The translations under genes were made by a program, and so were the position numbers. Below, piece by piece: positions 62,835 through 64,000 of a stretch of 64,000 nucleotides of DNA. The first letter of the stretch is position 1. Each line of letters opens with the position of its first letter. The DNA is taken from the NCBI GenBank assembly GCA_964034945.1, contig OZ035963.1, forward strand, positions 44,043,090 to 44,107,089. Reading direction: 5' to 3'. Below the pieces are notes generated by a model that was not told the DNA's origin, ran no database searches, and was given only the letters and a program-made list of their open reading frames with translations. This stretch comes from Chrysopilus asiliformis (taxonomy: Eukaryota; Arthropoda; Insecta; Diptera; Rhagionidae).

Positions 62835-63062
62835 TAAGGTATCAGCCACAACATTATTTTTCCCTGAAATATGTTGTATATCAGTAATAAATTGGCTGAT
62901 ATAATCCAGTTGACGAGCTTGACGAGAAGCAGCTTTGTCTAGATTTTGTTGAAAACATAAATTAATGGTTTATGAACTGTGAATAGAGTGAAAACACGTC
63001 CCTCTAGGAAAAATTAAAAATGTTAAATAGCGTAAAAAGCAGCCAAAAGTTCTCTGTCATAA

Positions 63063-63235
63063 GAAGTGTTGGGGCCAGATAATTATTTTTTTATCTAGAT
63101 AAAGATAAAGATAAATGCTCGTAATGTTTATCTACATAGATAAGATAACAGATAATGAAAATATGAAAGATAATAGATAAGATAAGATAAAAAGCCAAAT
63201 TATCTAGATAATTTTTAGATAAATATTTATTTTGA
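63063..63235. repeat. GATAA-rich tract
   Basis: GATAA or TTATC occurs about fifteen times between 63077 and 63230, many as AGATAAGATAA, with ATTATCTAGATAATT palindromes at the right end and TTATCTAGATAA at the left. It may be the end of an old transposon or a simple repeat. Confidence 0.6.
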
Positions 63236-64000
63236 CATTGCACAAAATTCAAAATTACGTACTAAAAAAAATAGCACAAAATTTTTTGCTTTTCTTGATT
63301 TCCAATTTAAATATAATAAGAAACGAAATAATAATAAAAGAAAACGGATAAGAAACGTTATCGTAACGTAACGAAATAACGAAATGATTTTCGGGCTTTT
63401 TCTTCAAAATTACGTTATAATGAACGTTATAGAAATTCAATTCCGTTACCATAACGAAAAACGAAAAAAATATTACGTTTTTTCGTTGTTTATTAGTATT
63501 TCCTTGTTTTGTTCAGTATTATTTTTTGTGAAATTTCCCACAAAAGTTGATCAAGTATAACCCCACAGACATAAAATATAATCAAAAATATTGGAGTAGT
63601 TTTTAATCGTATTTTGATTCTAAATCGGATTTAGTTTTGGCTAGATTCACTCTATTTCTGGAGATACAAAAATGGAAATCTTCTAAGCAAGTTTTTTGGT
63701 AGCGAAAAGATTTTCTTTTTAGTAACTCCAGAAGTAGAGCGAAATTCTATAAAAAAATTCTATATCTTTGATATCAAAATCACGCTTTTGTGGAGACAGT
63801 TTTTTTAATGAACAAAACTTTTGTGTGATTTTTTGTCTTTTGTATTTTTTATTGATTTTTTAACTTAATAATCACATTTTTTTTCCGTTTTTATTTGTAT
63901 TTTCTTTTTGCTGAGTTTTATTATTTGTTATACAATTTATTTTTATGGAAACTGAACTGAATTACTTTGTGATAAACTATTATTACAGTGCGTTTTTTTG
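63236..64000. other. AT-rich end of window with ATAACG-rich tract
   Basis: AACGTTAT, CGTAACG and CGAAATAACG words crowd 63340-63480 in both orientations, a hAT-like subterminal pattern without visible tips. From 63490 to 64000 nothing coding or repeated is recognised. Confidence 0.4.

Larger units (their letters stand above)
62305..63062 (-). pseudogene. CsRn1-like gypsy RNase H remnant, split by a MITE
   Basis: On the minus strand from 63062 the frame reads SYDRELLAAFYAI, then (across stops) FFLEGRVFTLFTVHKPLIYV, SRQARQLDYISQFITDIQHI and SGKNNVVADTLLRVKA. This is the RNase H end of a gypsy Pol; VHKPL stands for the DHKPL motif, whose catalytic Asp is lost. After the 368-bp MITE it continues IPESLDYALIADSLIDDEEL, the linker before integrase. 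At least three stops and one shift make it dead. It could be part of the same retroelement family as 47503-51025. Confidence 0.7.

Overview
This 64 kb window is AT-rich eukaryotic DNA that consists almost entirely of transposable elements. I see no convincing host gene, rRNA operon, CRISPR array or bacterial feature. The element mix points to an insect, most likely a higher fly (Diptera). It includes an Env-bearing errantivirus (gypsy family) with a 4-bp TATA target duplication, a Copia element with the copia-type internal initiator-tRNA-Met primer site, short GT-AG introns, several mariners, and DINE-1/mini-me-like repeats with (GTCY)n tracts. The species assignment is inference.

Layout, left to right. 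0-0.5 kb: edge of a THAP-domain element and a perfect 52-bp-arm palindrome. 1-2 kb: an internally deleted DD41D mariner-like element. 2-3.3 kb: a TA-flanked DNA transposon with a nested TTAA MITE. 3.4-4.6 kb: a Tc1-like transposon turned into a foldback with 426-bp arms. 4.6-7.8 kb: a 3.2-kb foldback with ~1.5-kb arms, each carrying a DINE-1-like unit. These neighbours are separated by (TA)n tracts. 7.8-20.25 kb: an errantivirus with two LTRs, tRNA-Lys-type primer site, gag, pol and a spliced env. Its 5' LTR holds a 1.29-kb mariner, and a 1.3-kb palindrome/tandem-repeat element sits between pol and env.

20.4-21.4 kb: a hAT MITE. 22-24 kb: repeat fragments and a second DD41D remnant. 24.3-26.9 kb: a pogo/Tigger element split by a ~1.8-kb relative of the pol-env insertion. 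27-31.3 kb: decayed foldback and DINE relics. 32.1-33 kb: a THAP element. 35.2-37 kb: a hAT with a nested mariner. 38.6-39.3 kb: a PIF/Harbinger-like element with a MADF remnant. 40.3-44.1 kb: a hAT and two TA-flanked elements, one with a tRNA-like sequence. 44.5-45.3 kb: a deleted LINE.

45.8-51 kb: nested insertions. A CsRn1-like gypsy integrase (minus strand) is split at a TTAA by a piggyBac-like element, which contains a hAT (itself holding a pogo-like MITE) and another palindrome/tandem-repeat element. 51.7-56.0 kb: a nearly intact, young Copia (minus strand). 56.6-58.4 kb: a hAT with nested MITEs. 60.4-61.6 kb: a P-superfamily-like THAP element. 62.3-63.1 kb: a decayed gypsy RNase H interrupted by a MADF-bearing MITE.

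The best candidates for something not well described are: (1) a dispersed element group built from a palindrome plus ~120-bp tandem units carrying GGATAA...TTATCC, present four times in three divergent forms; (2) a three-exon small reading frame in the errantivirus leader; (3) the very large DINE-containing foldback. All coordinates were read by eye; family names rest on motif recognition, not on database search.
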